The translations under genes and the position numbers were made by a program. DNA of 64,000 nucleotides. It comes from Heloderma charlesbogerti. Its lineage: Eukaryota > Chordata > Lepidosauria > Squamata > Helodermatidae. The notes beneath the pieces were generated by a model. It was given only the letters and a program-made list of their open reading frames with translations, made no database searches and was not told where the DNA came from. The stretch lies in contig JANEZZ010001677.1 of NCBI GenBank assembly GCA_026122225.1, positions 1,445,575-1,509,574 of the forward strand, in the 5' to 3' direction. Positions 33,901 to 44,218 of this stretch are shown one piece after another (positions within the stretch are counted from its first letter, which is position 1; each line of letters opens with the position of its first letter).

Positions 33901-36900
33901 TGTTCCCTTTTTTCGCCGTAATAGCCTACGTAAATATTTACGTAGGCTAAAACAGCTCAAAATAGGGAACGCAAATGGCGGTGGCCGCCGCCATTTGCAT
34001 ACGCTGTTTGTTTTTTGGCTTGCCGTGATAGGCTATGTAAATACTTACGTAGCCTATCACAGCAGCTTCGCAGGATGCAAATGGCGGCCGCTATGGCGGC
34101 CGCCATTTGTGTCTGCAGCAGCCCATCCACGGCCGGAACTCCGGCTGCGGACGGCCCTGGCCAGTGGCTCCACGGAGCCGCTACGGAGCAGAGCCGGTTT
34201 AGGATTTCGGGGGAAGGTGCAGAGCGCCTCCCCCCCACCGCGAATCACCCTATCGAAAAGGTAAGTGACTTTTGTACATCCCTACCCATAATCCATGTCA
34301 AGAGAGACTTGTTATTGGTAAACAAATGTGATATACAGGGTTCTAAGCAGGAAGGAAACAGGGAACTGGGTTGTCCCATTGTGCCTAATCAATGGATCCC
34401 CACTTTGGTGTCTATATCTGAAGCATCTGCGGATCTCAGGCTGTGTCTTATTCAGCAAAAACTTTTGTTTCATGTCTCTTTGGATGCCGCAACGGCTCTT
34501 TAATACGGGTTTGTCTAATTCAGTTAATTGCTGGCGATGCAATGCAGCGAATGCTTCTTTTCAACACATTTTGTCAACGTCCAGTAGTTGCTTCTTTGGG
34601 GGAAGAGGTTATTATACAGATACATTTTATACTGGAGCAGTCTTTACTATTTGCTGGTGCACATGCTCATTTAAATTATTTACTTTCTTCATGGAAATGA
34701 ATGCATGCTTAGCGCAAATGGATTCTCTGCACCCTTTTGACAGCCAAGAGTGATGTTATGACAGCGAAAGGATAAACACTCACCTCCTATAATGCAATGG
34801 ATTGAGGACCTTACTGCACTTTCAATATTTGAACAGGTGGTGTAAAGTCGCCACCTGCAAATGGATCCTTATTTGGATATCTGGCCCACTTTTATAGAAG
34901 CCGATGTGTGGGTGTTAGAAAGTCTTCATACGTATGCATTCCATATGTAGTCACTGACATATACAAATCTACATATGTATATACTTTCTTCTTCTTCTTC
35001 TTCTTCTATTTTGTTGTAATTTCACAATTAAAATAATTTATTTTAAGTAAAAACCACAAAAGCACCAAGGACGACTTCAGCTATGATCTTCAGACCCTTT
35101 CATCTGCTACAATTCATTCCAAGTAGGTGGCACTGTTACTGCATCCATGGCAAGGACTGCTCTGAAAGACAGCTGAGTGAAAACTACCCCATGCTGGCAA
35201 CGACATGGGATTTGGGGCATCCCAAGCTTCTCCCCTGGGCAACAGGCAGAAGTCTGGCCCTATAACAGGTCCAAAGAACACTGCTGCTTCTTGATGGGTG
35301 AACCGTTCTTGCACGGACTGATTCTTCCTCACTGGCCCACGGGGCTGGGCACCCGCTACATGCACAGCCATCAAGAATCTTCACAGGGCCAGCGCAGGAA
35401 GGAGCCCTTTCCTTTCCAGGTTGCCTTCCAAGTGTCCAGACATCTACAATTCACCAAGCCAGGAGAGCGAGAGCCCACACGGTCAAGGAGAGTTTTATGT
35501 CGGAGCCAAGCACAGGGGTTTAGCACATGGAGCACACAAGGCTCTCTGTAATTAAACTCTCCCCCCTGACCCACCCTCGATCAATCTGGTCTGTGCACCA
35601 GTCAGTGCAAGGCACAGAGCAGAATATTTGGCATCTCTCCTTCCAGGATCACAGAAGTACGACTTTGGTATGCTAAGAATCTAGCATTTGTTCAAAGCAA
35701 AATTTTTATGTACAGACAAAGCAGCAAGTTATTCAGTGCCAAGGTAACTAAATGGATTGTTATTCTAGGCTTTGTAAAACAAGCAGAGCCCCCAAACTTC
35801 CACACCAGGAACAAAACGTCGGCACAGCCCAGTTACTTGCAACTTCAGCTCCAAAACATTGAACATTCCCCACAAAGCAAAACAGGCTCTCTTAGCCATT
35901 TCATGCCATATTCAGCTTGGCTGTCTACATTTAAATACATTTACACCTAAGAATTGGATCCCATGGCATATTCTCAGTGTCCACGTAAGGGTGGCCAAGG
36001 AACACACCAAGGGCTGGCAGTGCTGAGGCCATCGCTTCATGTTACGTGTGAAGCCCTGGAACAGAGGCTTCCTGAGGGCCAGGTCTTCCAAGGAAAAACA
36101 GCTTCTAGAGGGTGTGTGCAATTTGGAGGAACCGCCCGGAAACGGAGGTGGGGTACAGGGACCTGAAGGCTGAACTGCTTATAGGCAAGGATATATGGGC
36201 AGGCAGGGCAGCCTAAATGCAGTGGGGGGGGGGTCAGGGGAGGCTGTCCTAGCATTGGGGAGTGTTAGTCCTTCTCTTCCCAACTGCAACCCCTAAGAAA
36301 GTGCCCCTCCCTCACATTGTAATTAGGCTTATAAAAGCCTCACTTGTCACCAACGGAGGCTTTTAAAAAAGCCTCTGGCATTGTGGGAGGGAGGAGGGGA
36401 AATCCCTTGCTGTAGAAGAGGCAGCTGCTGGGGATCATGTTACCCATATTTGTGCATAGCCTGTACTTTGGCCCTAGCATGCTAGCTCCAAAAACACGGG
36501 CCTGAGTTGCCCGAAGGGAGGTGAAGTTCACCAGCCTGCCTTCTTTCACTCCCACCATCTAGGAAGCTGAAACTCCCCCATCTCCACCCCAGCCTGGCCG
36601 TTTTAGCAGAGCGGGCCCTGAGAGATGGAGACGATCAGGCGGACTGAAGGCCAAGCCGGTGCCTAGAAGTACCAGGAACACTTTCCCAGCCCCACGCGAC
36701 TGAGAGGGGCCCCACGGCATGGGGCAACGTCCCTTACCTCTTACTGAGCTCGTCAAGCTCCGCCCGCAGTCTCCCTATTTCTATCTGGAGCTTGGCCCTC
36801 TCTCTGGCTGTCTCGTCGAGGACTCTCCGGGCATCCGCCAACTCCGACTCATAGACGGCCTTGATGCCGGTCACCTGCAAGGGCAGAAGCAACACTCAGA

Positions 36901-39900
36901 TGCCGAAAGCAGCCTCCGGGGAGCCAGAAATGCCGAAGGCCCCGGGAGCAAACCTTTTCTAAGAAGTGGCAGGTGGTGGGTGGCCTGCCATTTGCCACCT
37001 TGGGAGGAGCATCCCGGCCCCAGCCAGATGCCCCAGCTTTAAAGAGCCGATGCAGCCACCTGACACTGAGGCGAAGGACACGATGGGAAGGAGGGGCGGA
37101 AGCCTCTTCAGCTGCACAGACCAGCAGCAACGCATTTCCTGACATGCCCCCATCGGCTTCTTAGGCCAAACAGCCCTGATAGCTCTGCGTGGCAGGCGGG
37201 CAGCTCTCGCTCACTCTCACTGTAGAGTGGAGGTCGAGCGACTTGCCCAAAGTCATGGCTGAAAAATGAAACGGTCTCCTCAGAGTGCTAAACCACTTTC
37301 CCTCTACCTACCTTAAAAAAAACAAGTCTGTGCTTCTTTAATAATAATGCTTGGCATTTATATGTGGTCCTTTACATTATATGTGGTCCTAATGCTTGGC
37401 ATTTATATGTGGACCTCAGGAAAAGCAGATCACACCATAGCTCAGTAAATGTTACAACCACCCTGGAAGGTCGGCCAGGATCGTCATCGTGCCTCTATGA
37501 TGCTGAGGCCTTCTGGTGAATCCAAGGCCAGGCAGCAAACTGTGATGCTCCCCCAGTTTTCTTTGGACACATCGGAAAGGAAAGGAACTCCCACTCACAG
37601 GGTCCCCACAGACACGAACTGAAAACTATGTTTCAAAGGCAACAAAGGTGGCATAAAGAATAGAGTCCCTAAAAAAATTAAACTGGAAATGGTTCATCTT
37701 CCAGCTAAAACATGCCACATCACTAAAATCAGGATGGAAAAGAGCCAGGGCCATGCCAGGTTCTACCAAGGGGGAAGCCAGGCAATTATGGCCTGACTAC
37801 TGTCCCATGCAACTGACTACTGCCCTATGTCAGCCTAACTACTGTCCCACGCAAACTGACAGAAAGCATCGCCAAGGCTAAAATCGTTAAGTATACTGGA
37901 AAATGTTGCAAGCAAGAATATGCACAGGGACATCTTCTTGCCTTACCCAGCTTTTAGAATTCTTGGAAGGTGTCAGTACTTATAAGGTTCAGAACAATTT
38001 GGGTAGACAGCCTATAATCACTGATTCACAAAATGCTTTGGTTGAAGTCTCCCACAAAGGATTCTACGAAAGTTTAGCAGTCATGGGTTAAGAGGACTGG
38101 AGGCTCCCCTTATGGTTGGCAGGTTCTTAAAAGATCTGGAACGGAAGTAGGAAGAGCAGGATAAAAATGTAATAAACCAACAGGAAAATGCATGGAAGGG
38201 AGATGTATCGATGATTATTGGCCATAACAAGACACGACTGGGGGCTCAAATGCTGGGCGAGAAGATTTTCCTTAGCCGGATCCAGCAAAGTTATTCTTGT
38301 GTTCTTTTGATTGCATTTGCCAATCTCTAGAAATATAAATAAAGCCTTGTCTACAACTCCCGTAATAGTACAATTCGCAGGGGCTGAAAAGCAAAAGCTC
38401 TTCATTACATGCCCTTAATACATGGACTTCACCCCTTCCTGCTGTGTGTTTCCTTCTACAGCTCCCTATGCTGAAAGAATCCTAAGCAGCCCCCTGCCCC
38501 CGCCCCACACTGTGGTTAACCAAGAAGGGTTGGAAGTTTTATGTTTTGTTTGTGATTGTTCATTTTCATATTTGAGTAAGCTGTTCAGATGTATCGCTAC
38601 ATTGTGTCCAAAACGCGCTGCCCTCCTTTTCCCACCAAGGGTGCCGACCGCTGGACTGGAAATGCCCTCCTGACAGCAATGCGTCCCCAAAGCTCAGGAA
38701 GATCCCAGGAATACAAAGAGAGTGCCGACGCCTTGAGAGCCATGGATTCTGGTCCAAATCCCAGCAACACAGATGAGGCACATGCTCTTGGCTGCCTGGC
38801 AACTCCACCTTGCTCCAATACAGACATGCCCGTGGGGGTGTTTGAAATTTCCACCCATGCAACGATAACCATGTCCAAAGGCCACAAGGTGCGTTATCAG
38901 ACAGAGCCTGCAATTCAAAATATGCAGACCTGGAAGCACCACATTCTGCTGAAATCTGCGGGACTTGGCCGAAGTTAGGGCTGAGGGCGAAGGTGGCTTA
39001 GAGCGGCGGCTACTCAGCAGAGAAAGAGGAGCCCGCACCAAAAACAGCCTGCTCAAACACAGAGCAGGACCACTGGCTCGGAGATTACGCAGCATCCAAG
39101 CTGAGGCGGGATTTCCTCATTTCAAAGTGCAGCACAAACCACGTTTCTCCTCCGCTTGCAGACAGCAGAATGGAACAAAAAGCAGACGCCACCCGGGGCA
39201 GGAGACCAACCAGGCAGGCTTCGGGGGACGGGGTGGTGGTGTGAGAATGCCCAACGCGCTGAGACCCGCCCCAGCACTGATCCATGCAGGACAGAAAGGG
39301 GTCGCTGCCTCTGCCCCCACTCCACCCTCGGGACGCATGCAGGGAGCCTGGCCCCACCAGAGAGGCACTGCTCCTCTTCCGAGAGACATCAGCACACGCA
39401 CGGATCTGGATGCAAGAGGCTTTGCCCAACTCTCATCTGGAGCGGAGGGGAGGATCGCAGCAGCAGCAACAGGGGCTTCTGGCCCCAAAAGCCCCCTCGT
39501 AGTTGAATATGCTGCCGCCGCCACCGCCACAGTCTTCAAAGGCTTCACAGGGAGCTGGGCCACCTGACCTGGCCGGCCACATCGGAAGAGGGGCGACGAA
39601 GGCGTCCGCTGCCACGTTCTTCTCCCCACCTCATGAAGACCCCCCTCGTAAGCGCCACACTTCCTGCCGCCGTGCCTCACACAGTGCCTCAGTATGAAGC
39701 CCCTCCGTGCCTCAGCCCCTTCCTCCAGTCGAAGGCAACTGGCTTGCCTCTCAGGGGGGCTGCGACGGGCACGGCGGGGTAAATGCACGGGGGGGCCGCG
39801 CAAGGGGTGCACAGGGAGCCGTGCTGAGCGTTCCTGGCACGGGCAGAGCTCCCCGGGAGGGGGGCCGCGGCGAGGCCCCCCGCCTCCAGTGCTGGGGGCC

Positions 39901-40520
39901 ACCGCCGCCCGGCCTGCCTCACAGGGCCACCACGAGGGGGCGCCTCAGGCCTCCGCGGCGGCGCCGCTCAACGGGCGTGGGGGGGGCGCCAGGCGGCCCC
40001 GCCCTCTCTCAGAGCTCCCGCCGCCGCCCCAGCCCGCCTCGCAGGGCTTCTGTGCCCTCGCGGAAGAGCCGCTCAATGAGGACGACGGCGCAAGCAGCAG
40101 CGACGACGGCCGGGCCGAGCGGCGCTTCCCGCCGCGGCCCCGCGCGCGACGGGCCCGTGAGGCGGGGGGGGCGCAGCCAGCCCCGGCCCGCCCTCGGCCC
40201 CCGCAGCACGCGGGCGGAGCCGCCGCCGCCGCCGCCGCCAGCAGCGCAGGGCCTGCGAGGACGCGCGAGGCAGCGGGGCCGCGCCGCGCGCCCCTCACCT
40301 CGCGCGTGACGACCTCCTCCCGCTCGGAGACGCGCAGGAGCAGGCGGCCGTTCTCGAGCTCGAGGGCGCGCACGCGCTCGATGTAGCGCGCCAGCCGGTC
40401 GTTGAGGCGCCGCAGCTCCTCCTTCTCCTGCCGCCGCGAGAGGCGCGCCGGGCTCCGCGGCGAGGCCGCCGCGCGGGGGGCGCCCGGGGCGGCGGCGGCG
40501 GCGGCGGGCGAGGCGGACAT
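24928..40520 (-). CDS. LMNB2: LMNB2, lamin B2 (complete, 12 coding exons, 601 residues)
   Basis: A type V intermediate-filament protein of the nuclear lamina. Exons: 40299-40520, 36738-36874, 32484-32640, 30245-30370, 29701-29871, 29275-29400, 28320-28540, 27398-27671, 27145-27252, 26077-26196, 25350-25451, 24928-24969; all have GT/AG sites and agree in phase. The order is an alanine-rich head with S-P sites (about 1-28), a coiled-coil rod (about 30-387, ending [15 protein letters not shown]), a T-P/S-P site (391-394), a basic nuclear signal RGKRKR (416-421), an Ig-like lamin tail (about 455-558), an acidic stretch [11 protein letters not shown] and the CaaX box [25 protein letters not shown] and DPRTTSRGC mark it as B2 rather than B1 or A. 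CaaX farnesylation would hold it at the inner nuclear membrane. Confidence 0.97.
25350..25451 (-). CDS. LMNB2: LMNB2 exon 11 (acidic tail)
   Basis: 34 codons: [15 protein letters not shown], then [19 protein letters not shown]. The acidic run is shorter than I recall for human LMNB2. Confidence 0.94.
26077..26196 (-). CDS. LMNB2: LMNB2 exon 10 (lamin tail)
   Basis: 40 codons: [19 protein letters not shown], then [20 protein letters not shown]. Confidence 0.96.
26252..26318 (-). mobile_element. CR1 LINE 3' tip
   Basis: On the plus strand, CATAGAATCATAGAATAGTA then GGGTTGGAAAGGGCC and ATCGAGTCCAACCCCCTGC: the reverse of the CR1 terminus with ATTCTATG repeats. It lies in LMNB2 intron 9. Confidence 0.85.
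26490..26925 (-). mobile_element. CR1 LINE 3' portion
   Basis: On the minus strand it carries the end of the reverse-transcriptase [23 protein letters not shown] and [13 protein letters not shown], then the 3' UTR and ATTCTATGA terminus. It breaks off on the right where a hairpin begins at 26921. Confidence 0.9.
26921..26961. repeat. 41-base near-perfect hairpin at CR1 breakpoint
   Basis: Arms of 19 bases (26921-26939 and 26943-26961; GTTTGATCCGG against CCGGATCAAAC at the top) pair with one G-T-type mismatch around a TGG loop. It lies in LMNB2 intron 9 between exons 9 and 10. Confidence 0.85.
27145..27252 (-). CDS. LMNB2: LMNB2 exon 9 (lamin tail)
   Basis: 36 codons: [19 protein letters not shown] and [16 protein letters not shown], core strands of the Ig-like fold. 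Confidence 0.96.
27398..27671 (-). CDS. LMNB2: LMNB2 exon 8 (nuclear signal and tail start)
   Basis: 274 bases: LTPSPPSR phosphosite region, serine-rich linker, RGKRKR nuclear signal, then [19 protein letters not shown], which opens the lamin tail fold. Confidence 0.96.
28320..28540 (-). CDS. LMNB2: LMNB2 exon 7 (coil 2 end, rod terminus)
   Basis: 221 bases ending with the helix-termination motif [19 protein letters not shown], the most conserved part of the filament family. Confidence 0.96.
29040..29165 (+). mobile_element. tRNA-derived SINE (alanine-tRNA-like head)
   Basis: CCTGTAGCTCAGTGGCAGAG has the A-box pattern; GGCGGGCAGAAGGTCCCAGG continues the tRNA-like head, though the B box is decayed. 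CTGAAACCCTGGAGAGCC and CCTGGGAGATGGACCCAG are body segments common in reptile SINEs. It lies in LMNB2 intron 6. Confidence 0.65.
29275..29400 (-). CDS. LMNB2: LMNB2 exon 6 (coil 2)
   Basis: 42 codons: [20 protein letters not shown] and [16 protein letters not shown]. Confidence 0.95.
29701..29871 (-). CDS. LMNB2: LMNB2 exon 5 (coil 2)
   Basis: 57 codons: [19 protein letters not shown], then [20 protein letters not shown]. Confidence 0.96.
30245..30370 (-). CDS. LMNB2: LMNB2 exon 4 (coil 1B end)
   Basis: 42 codons, both ends phase 0, with the conserved [19 protein letters not shown] and [14 protein letters not shown]. Confidence 0.96.
31952..32103 (-). mobile_element. 5S rRNA-headed, CR1-tailed SINE-like chimera
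   Basis: Read on the minus strand, 32103-32031 is 5S rRNA-like: CCTGATCTCGTCTGATCTTGG, then CCTGGTTAGTACTTCGATGG and GAGGCCACCTTGGGATCAG, with a short internal deletion and a missing 5' end. It runs directly into a CR1 3' end, CTGAGCAGGGGGTTGGACTC to GATTCTATG at 31952. It lies in LMNB2 intron 3. Confidence 0.75.
32484..32640 (-). CDS. LMNB2: LMNB2 exon 3 (coil 1B)
   Basis: 157 bases. It reads [19 protein letters not shown] and [20 protein letters not shown], both coil heptads of B-type lamins. Confidence 0.95.
33172..33298 (-). mobile_element. CR1 LINE 3' end
   Basis: The plus strand shows AGAATCATAGAATAGTAGGG, then AAGGCCATCAAGTCCAACCC and CAGATGGCTGTCCAGCCTCG, the reversed CR1 3' UTR. 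It ends 40 bases before the hAT-like element. Confidence 0.85.
33349..34284. mobile_element. non-autonomous hAT-like element packed with palindromes
   Basis: 936 bases with terminal inverted repeats TAGGGATGT and ACATCCCTA, flanked by 8-base direct repeats CCCATGAT (33341-33348) and CCCATAAT (34285-34292), 7 of 8 matching: the signature of hAT transposons. Subterminal CACTTACC blocks also mirror each other. Inside are six palindromes of the type GATAGGCTACGTAA/TTACGTAGCCTATC (33531, 33605, 33727, 33815, 33918, 34025) and four built on GCAAATGGCGGC/GCCGCCATTTGC (33484, 33669, 33969, 34077). There is no transposase. It lies in LMNB2 intron 2. Confidence 0.8.
34294..35045 (+). mobile_element. 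L1-like LINE 3' fragment, decayed
   Basis: The plus-strand frame near 34500-34560 reads [19 protein letters not shown], resembling the cysteine-containing C-terminal region of L1 ORF2, with frameshifts after it. A (TTC)n run (34988-35007) and an A/T-rich end follow. Family assignment is tentative. Confidence 0.45.
36738..36874 (-). CDS. LMNB2: LMNB2 exon 2 (coil 1B start)
   Basis: 137 bases encoding [19 protein letters not shown] and [11 protein letters not shown] plus two bases of the next codon. Confidence 0.95.
37346..37862. repeat. short local duplications in LMNB2 intron 1
   Basis: AATGCTTGGCATTTATATGT occurs twice within 70 bases (about 37346 and 37391), with GTGGTCCT variants between. 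At 37790-37862 ACTACTGTCCCATGCAACTG-like units repeat three times with changes. Confidence 0.7.
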
Positions 40521-40860
40521 GGCGGCGGCGGCTCACGCGAGCCCGCGGGGCGGGGGGAGGCCGGCGCAAGATGGCGCCCGCGCGGAGCACCGCGGGAAAC
40601 GGAGTCCCGCCCGCCCCGCCCCGCCCCTGAGGTCGCCAGGGGAAGATCCCCCCGCTCTGCTTGCCCCGCGCGGGCAGGTGGCGGCCCCCGGGGTCAGAGG
40701 CGGCCGACTGCCCCGATGGGGCTGCGCCCGAAAACTGCCATATAAAAGGACACGTCGACACGTGTTAAACACGCGCGCGCACAACGCCACGGGCGCGGGC
40801 TGTATCCGACCGAAGGCGTCTCCCGCCAAGCATTCGACCGCGTGGCGGAACAACGAAGTC
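39200..40860 (-). promoter_or_regulatory. LMNB2: LMNB2 CpG-island promoter
   Basis: Dense CpG covers exon 1, the start of intron 1 and about 300 bases upstream. Just upstream of the start codon (plus-strand order) are a YY1-like AAGATGGCG at about 40568 and an E2F-like GCGGGAAA at about 40592, both common in housekeeping and cell-cycle promoters. TATAAAAG at 40741 lies on the plus strand, so it would not serve LMNB2. Confidence 0.75.
40299..40520 (-). CDS. LMNB2: LMNB2 exon 1 (head and coil 1A)
   Basis: 74 codons from an ATG inside the CpG island. The head [15 protein letters not shown] is alanine-rich and encoded by GCC repeats. [11 protein letters not shown] supplies the S-P sites usually phosphorylated at mitosis, and [19 protein letters not shown] is the rod-start consensus. 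The donor is GTGAGG. Confidence 0.95.
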
Positions 40861-42840
40861 TTTCCCAGGCCGCTCGGCTTTGTGCGGGAAAGCGGATATT
40901 TTCACCAGTTCGGTATGACTTGGCACGGATATACACATCCCTTTACACATTTCGTGTGTGCGTGTGAGTGGGAGGCGGGGCTGTTCCACCACCCCCGTGG
41001 CAGCCTGAGCTTTTTTAACTTGAGGGAATAGTTAATGGGAGGGGAGTTTTTTTTCATTTAAGGTGTTTAAACTCGTCCCTCCCCAGCTATGGAGAAGGAC
41101 CGGACAACCTGCAGCCCTCCAGATGTTTTGCTCGACAGCTCCCGCCAGCCCTAGCCAGCAGAGCCCATGTGAGGATGATGGGGGTTGTAGGCCAAAACCA
41201 CCCGAGGGCCACAGTCGCCTGGCCCCAGCTTAAGCACAGGCTGTGCGGAAGGCTGCAGCCTTGACCAGGGAGAGGAAAATGGCCTCTCCGCTGCTGCCCG
41301 GCACTCTTCACTAAGACACCCGGAGAAAGGCAGTGGGGTTGCCAGCCCGCTGTGGCCCCTGGAGCTGGCCAGGCTCTTGCCCCTCTCAGAATCCTCTGAA
41401 GGTCACTTGGGGCCAAGGGGCAGACCAACGGCTACCAACCCTTGCTTTAAAGGGGCTTCTCAGCTGCCAAATTTGGGGGCCGCTCTAGTGCATTGGGACT
41501 TGGGGCACTCGCTTTTCATACATGGGATCGCAGCGCAAGCGGCGCGGTGTAGACTGCGGGAGCCAGGCTCTCATAGCCCCGCCAACTTCATTGGCGCTGT
41601 GCCCAGGGCACAGTCCAAGGGATGGGGTGCTGCCACTGCCTGAAGAGATTTGGGTCTGGTCGGTGCCTGGATTGGGGTGGGGAGAGACACCAGGGAGCTC
41701 TGCGGTGCCACCACAGTAGAGAGGCGGTGGTAAAGGCATCCCCAAAATAAATGCTCCATTGCAGGTAGCTTGCGGCACGCAGCTCAACTCAGTTCTGTTT
41801 GTATTGCCAGCCAATATTAGGAGGGCCACAGGCACCATCGCTTGTCCTCCTTTGCCCTGACATGCCAGCGGCTAGCCACGGCTTGGCAAAGAGCATTTCT
41901 AGCTTGTGCAGAGGTCAGGGGCTTTGCCTTTTCCAGGCAGGAAAGGGCTGCAAGTGGAGAGTTCTTTCATGCGGCCTTCCCCAGCCTGGGACCCTCCAGA
42001 TGTGCTTGTAGCCCAACACATCTGGAGGGCACCAGGTTACAGTAGGAAGTTTTTGCCACCAGGGAGGGGGGCAGGCATTGTTGGGAGGGTTCCTAGCTGG
42101 TGCGCTGAAATAACCAGGCTGCTTTGGAGTGCTCTGCTTCTCAACGTGACTGGATGCGGGGCGGGGGGACCACAAGCCCCAGCCTGCCCCGCAGGAGCCC
42201 CACGCCGTGGTTGCTGGTCACTTCGAGGTCGGAGTGGCTTTGGAAGGCGGCCTGGTTCGGCTATCCGGAGCGCCTCCGGCTGTGCGCAAAAGCGCGCCCA
42301 GGAAGGGAGGAGGCTCAGGCTGGCGAGCGGGCGAACGAGCCGCTTGCCCCCTGCTGGATGGCCGGCAGACTCCAGAGAGGAGTGCTCCCCCATCCCAAGG
42401 ATCCCTCTCCCGCCCTGGTCCAGGCCTGATGGCTGCGGGAAGCGGCGTGGCAGGCTGGCGAGGTCCAGCGCATAGAGGCGCATAGGCAGCTGGTGAGGCG
42501 CTCAGGGAAAGCCGTGGCGGGCGGGGGCTGCGTGGCTGGCTGTGGAGGGGGTGCGCTTGCTGGAGCTCCCTCGGGGCACAGGGAGACTGCTTGCCTGCCT
42601 GCCTGGAGAGCCCCGGCCCACCCAGCCGCTCCTTCTCCTCCCGAGGCGCAGTGCTTGGCAAAAGCTCCTTTCCCGATTGCCGAGGAGGCAGCTGCTGCCG
42701 CCGCACCTGCCAGCCATCTCCCCGCCTCCGATCCCACAAGGCGCCCTTGTCTTTGCTTCCCACGCTTGCCGCGGCCTCTTCCTCGCCACTGAAACGTCGG
42801 CCCAGCAATGCGATTGCGGTCTTTAATCGGAGAGGCGCGG
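40861..42840. other. spacer upstream of LMNB2
   Basis: No gene recognised. It holds decayed copies of the ACAACTCCCA palindromic repeat (about 41105-41230; a short hairpin CTCCAGATGTGC/CACATCTGGAG near 41993-42025) and a moderately GC-rich, CpG-containing block at 42160-42560 without a recognisable exon. Confidence 0.5.
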
Positions 42841-42844
42841 ACGT

Positions 42845-42968
42845 GTTCCATAAAGAGAAAAGCATGGCCTTTTCTGTGGCGACCCCTCAGCTGTGCAATG
42901 CTTCTCCTCCTCCCCAGGGAAGTGCACCTGGTGCCCCCACATTGCTATCCTTTTCTGCGCCAGGCTGA
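42845..42968 (+). mobile_element. L2-like LINE fragment
   Basis: GGCCTTTTCTGTGGCGACCC, then CAGCTGTGCAATGCTTCTCC and CTTTTCTGCGCCAGG match the end of the ORF seen at 53300-53400. A CR1 terminus abuts it at 42970. Confidence 0.6.
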
Positions 42969-42969
42969 G

Positions 42970-43343
42970 AATCGTAGAATAGCAGGGTTGGAAGGGGCCC
43001 ACAAGGCCATCGAGTCCAACCCCCTGCTCAGTGCAGGAATCCAGGCCAGAGCATCCCTGACAGGTGGCTGTCCAGCCTCGTGGAGAGCCCACCACCTCCG
43101 ACATTGGCTTCTTCTGTTGTCTTCCACCTTTTTTCTGGTTTGAATTGTTTGCAATTGTGCCTTTAGGATTTCCTTTTTTTAAAACTCCCACCCCTCTTCG
43201 ACTCCATTTCCCATTAGAGTCGCCTGCCACGGGACCTTGCTTGTCATTGTTCTGAGTTGATTAAAATCGGCTTTCCTCAAATCCAGGGCACGCAATTGGC
43301 TACACTCGGCTTTTGCTTCCCTTAGAACCAAGAACTCAAGTAC
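42970..43343 (-). mobile_element. CR1 LINE with internal deletion
   Basis: The 3' terminus (AATCGTAGAATAGCAGGGTT) runs to CCACCTCCGACATTGG, then jumps to the upstream segment GAATTGTTTGCAATTGTGCC and AAATCCAGGGCACGCAATTG that in the 53743-55025 copy lies several hundred bases further on. Confidence 0.8.
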
Positions 43344-43345
43344 TG

Positions 43346-43462
43346 GACTACAACTCCCATATCATGTTTTGGACTACAGCGCCCATTGGCCATGCTGGCT
43401 GGGAATGGTGGGAGTTGTAGCCTGACACATCCGGAGGGTATCAGGTTGGAGAAGGCTGCTCT
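43346..43462. repeat. dispersed palindromic repeat (ACAACTCCCA family)
   Basis: GGACTACAACTCCCATATC is mirrored by GGTGGGAGTTGTAGCC, around GGCCATGCTGGCTGGGAATG; it ends GAGGGTATCAGGTTGGAGAA. Confidence 0.6.
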
Positions 43463-43995
43463 GAAGGTCTTGTTCCATTGCTTTAAACTGAGCTGGCCTG
43501 TTGCAAAAGGCGCTCCTGGGCCTGCTTCATTGTACGCACGGGCATTCTTCTCTGCCTCCTCCCGTTTGTGGGCACAGGTGCTTGCTTCCCCCGGTGCTCA
43601 GCTGCCCCCCCTTGGCTCGGGTCTGCCTCAGCATCCTCCATCCGTCGGCTTCCCTGCTCCAACATACATCTTGCCATGACTAACAGACGCCAGGCTCTCT
43701 AACGACAGCACACAGGCAAAGCAGGAGGGTCAGTGGGTGGCGTTCGACCTCGGAGGGCCCAGAGCTCTGGAGCTGCCCCCACCTGCTGCAGAGAAAGAAG
43801 AGTGGGGCTGAACAGCCTCGGGAAAGAGTCAGCAGGAGAAGGCGAAGTTGCAAGCAAGACTGTAGGACGCGCTTACCGCTTCCACGGGGCGGAAGTCAAG
43901 GCTTCCATTTAAAGTATCCATGCTCAGGGAATGTGTAGGTGACTTCACTGTTCTCTTAAGCTAAAGGTTTTGTTTTTTTTTTAATTAGGATTAAA

Positions 43996-44218
43996 GATAT
44001 TGTTTATTTTTATTTATTACACTGATATCCCACCTTTCTTCCTCTTTCAAAGAACCCAAGGTAGCTTACATGGCCCTCCTCCTCTCCATTTTATCCTCAC
44101 AACAACCCTGTGAGGCAGGGGAGTGACTGGCCCGAAGTCCCCCCGGGAGCTTCGTGGCCAAGTGGGGACTGGAACCAGATTCCCCGAGTCCCAGTCCATC
44201 ACACTGGATCTCTCCCAA
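43996..44218 (-). mobile_element. Sauria-type tRNA SINE, reverse
   Basis: Read on the minus strand: GATCCAGTGTGATGGACTGG, a B-box-like GGTTCCAGTCCCC, CCTCACAGGGTTGTTGTGAG, GTGGGATATCAGTGTAATAA and an AAAT tail. Confidence 0.75.

Noticed and set aside
33349..34284. CRISPR-like spaced repeats
   Set aside because: Repeats are palindromes at irregular spacing inside a hAT-like element in a vertebrate intron, with no leader or cas genes.
39694..40386. A 230-codon plus-strand frame opposite LMNB2 exon 1
   Set aside because: Antisense to a confirmed exon in a CpG island; arginine/proline-rich noise.
40741..40748. TATAAAAG as the LMNB2 TATA box
   Set aside because: It is on the plus strand and 220 bases upstream; the CpG island suggests a TATA-less promoter.
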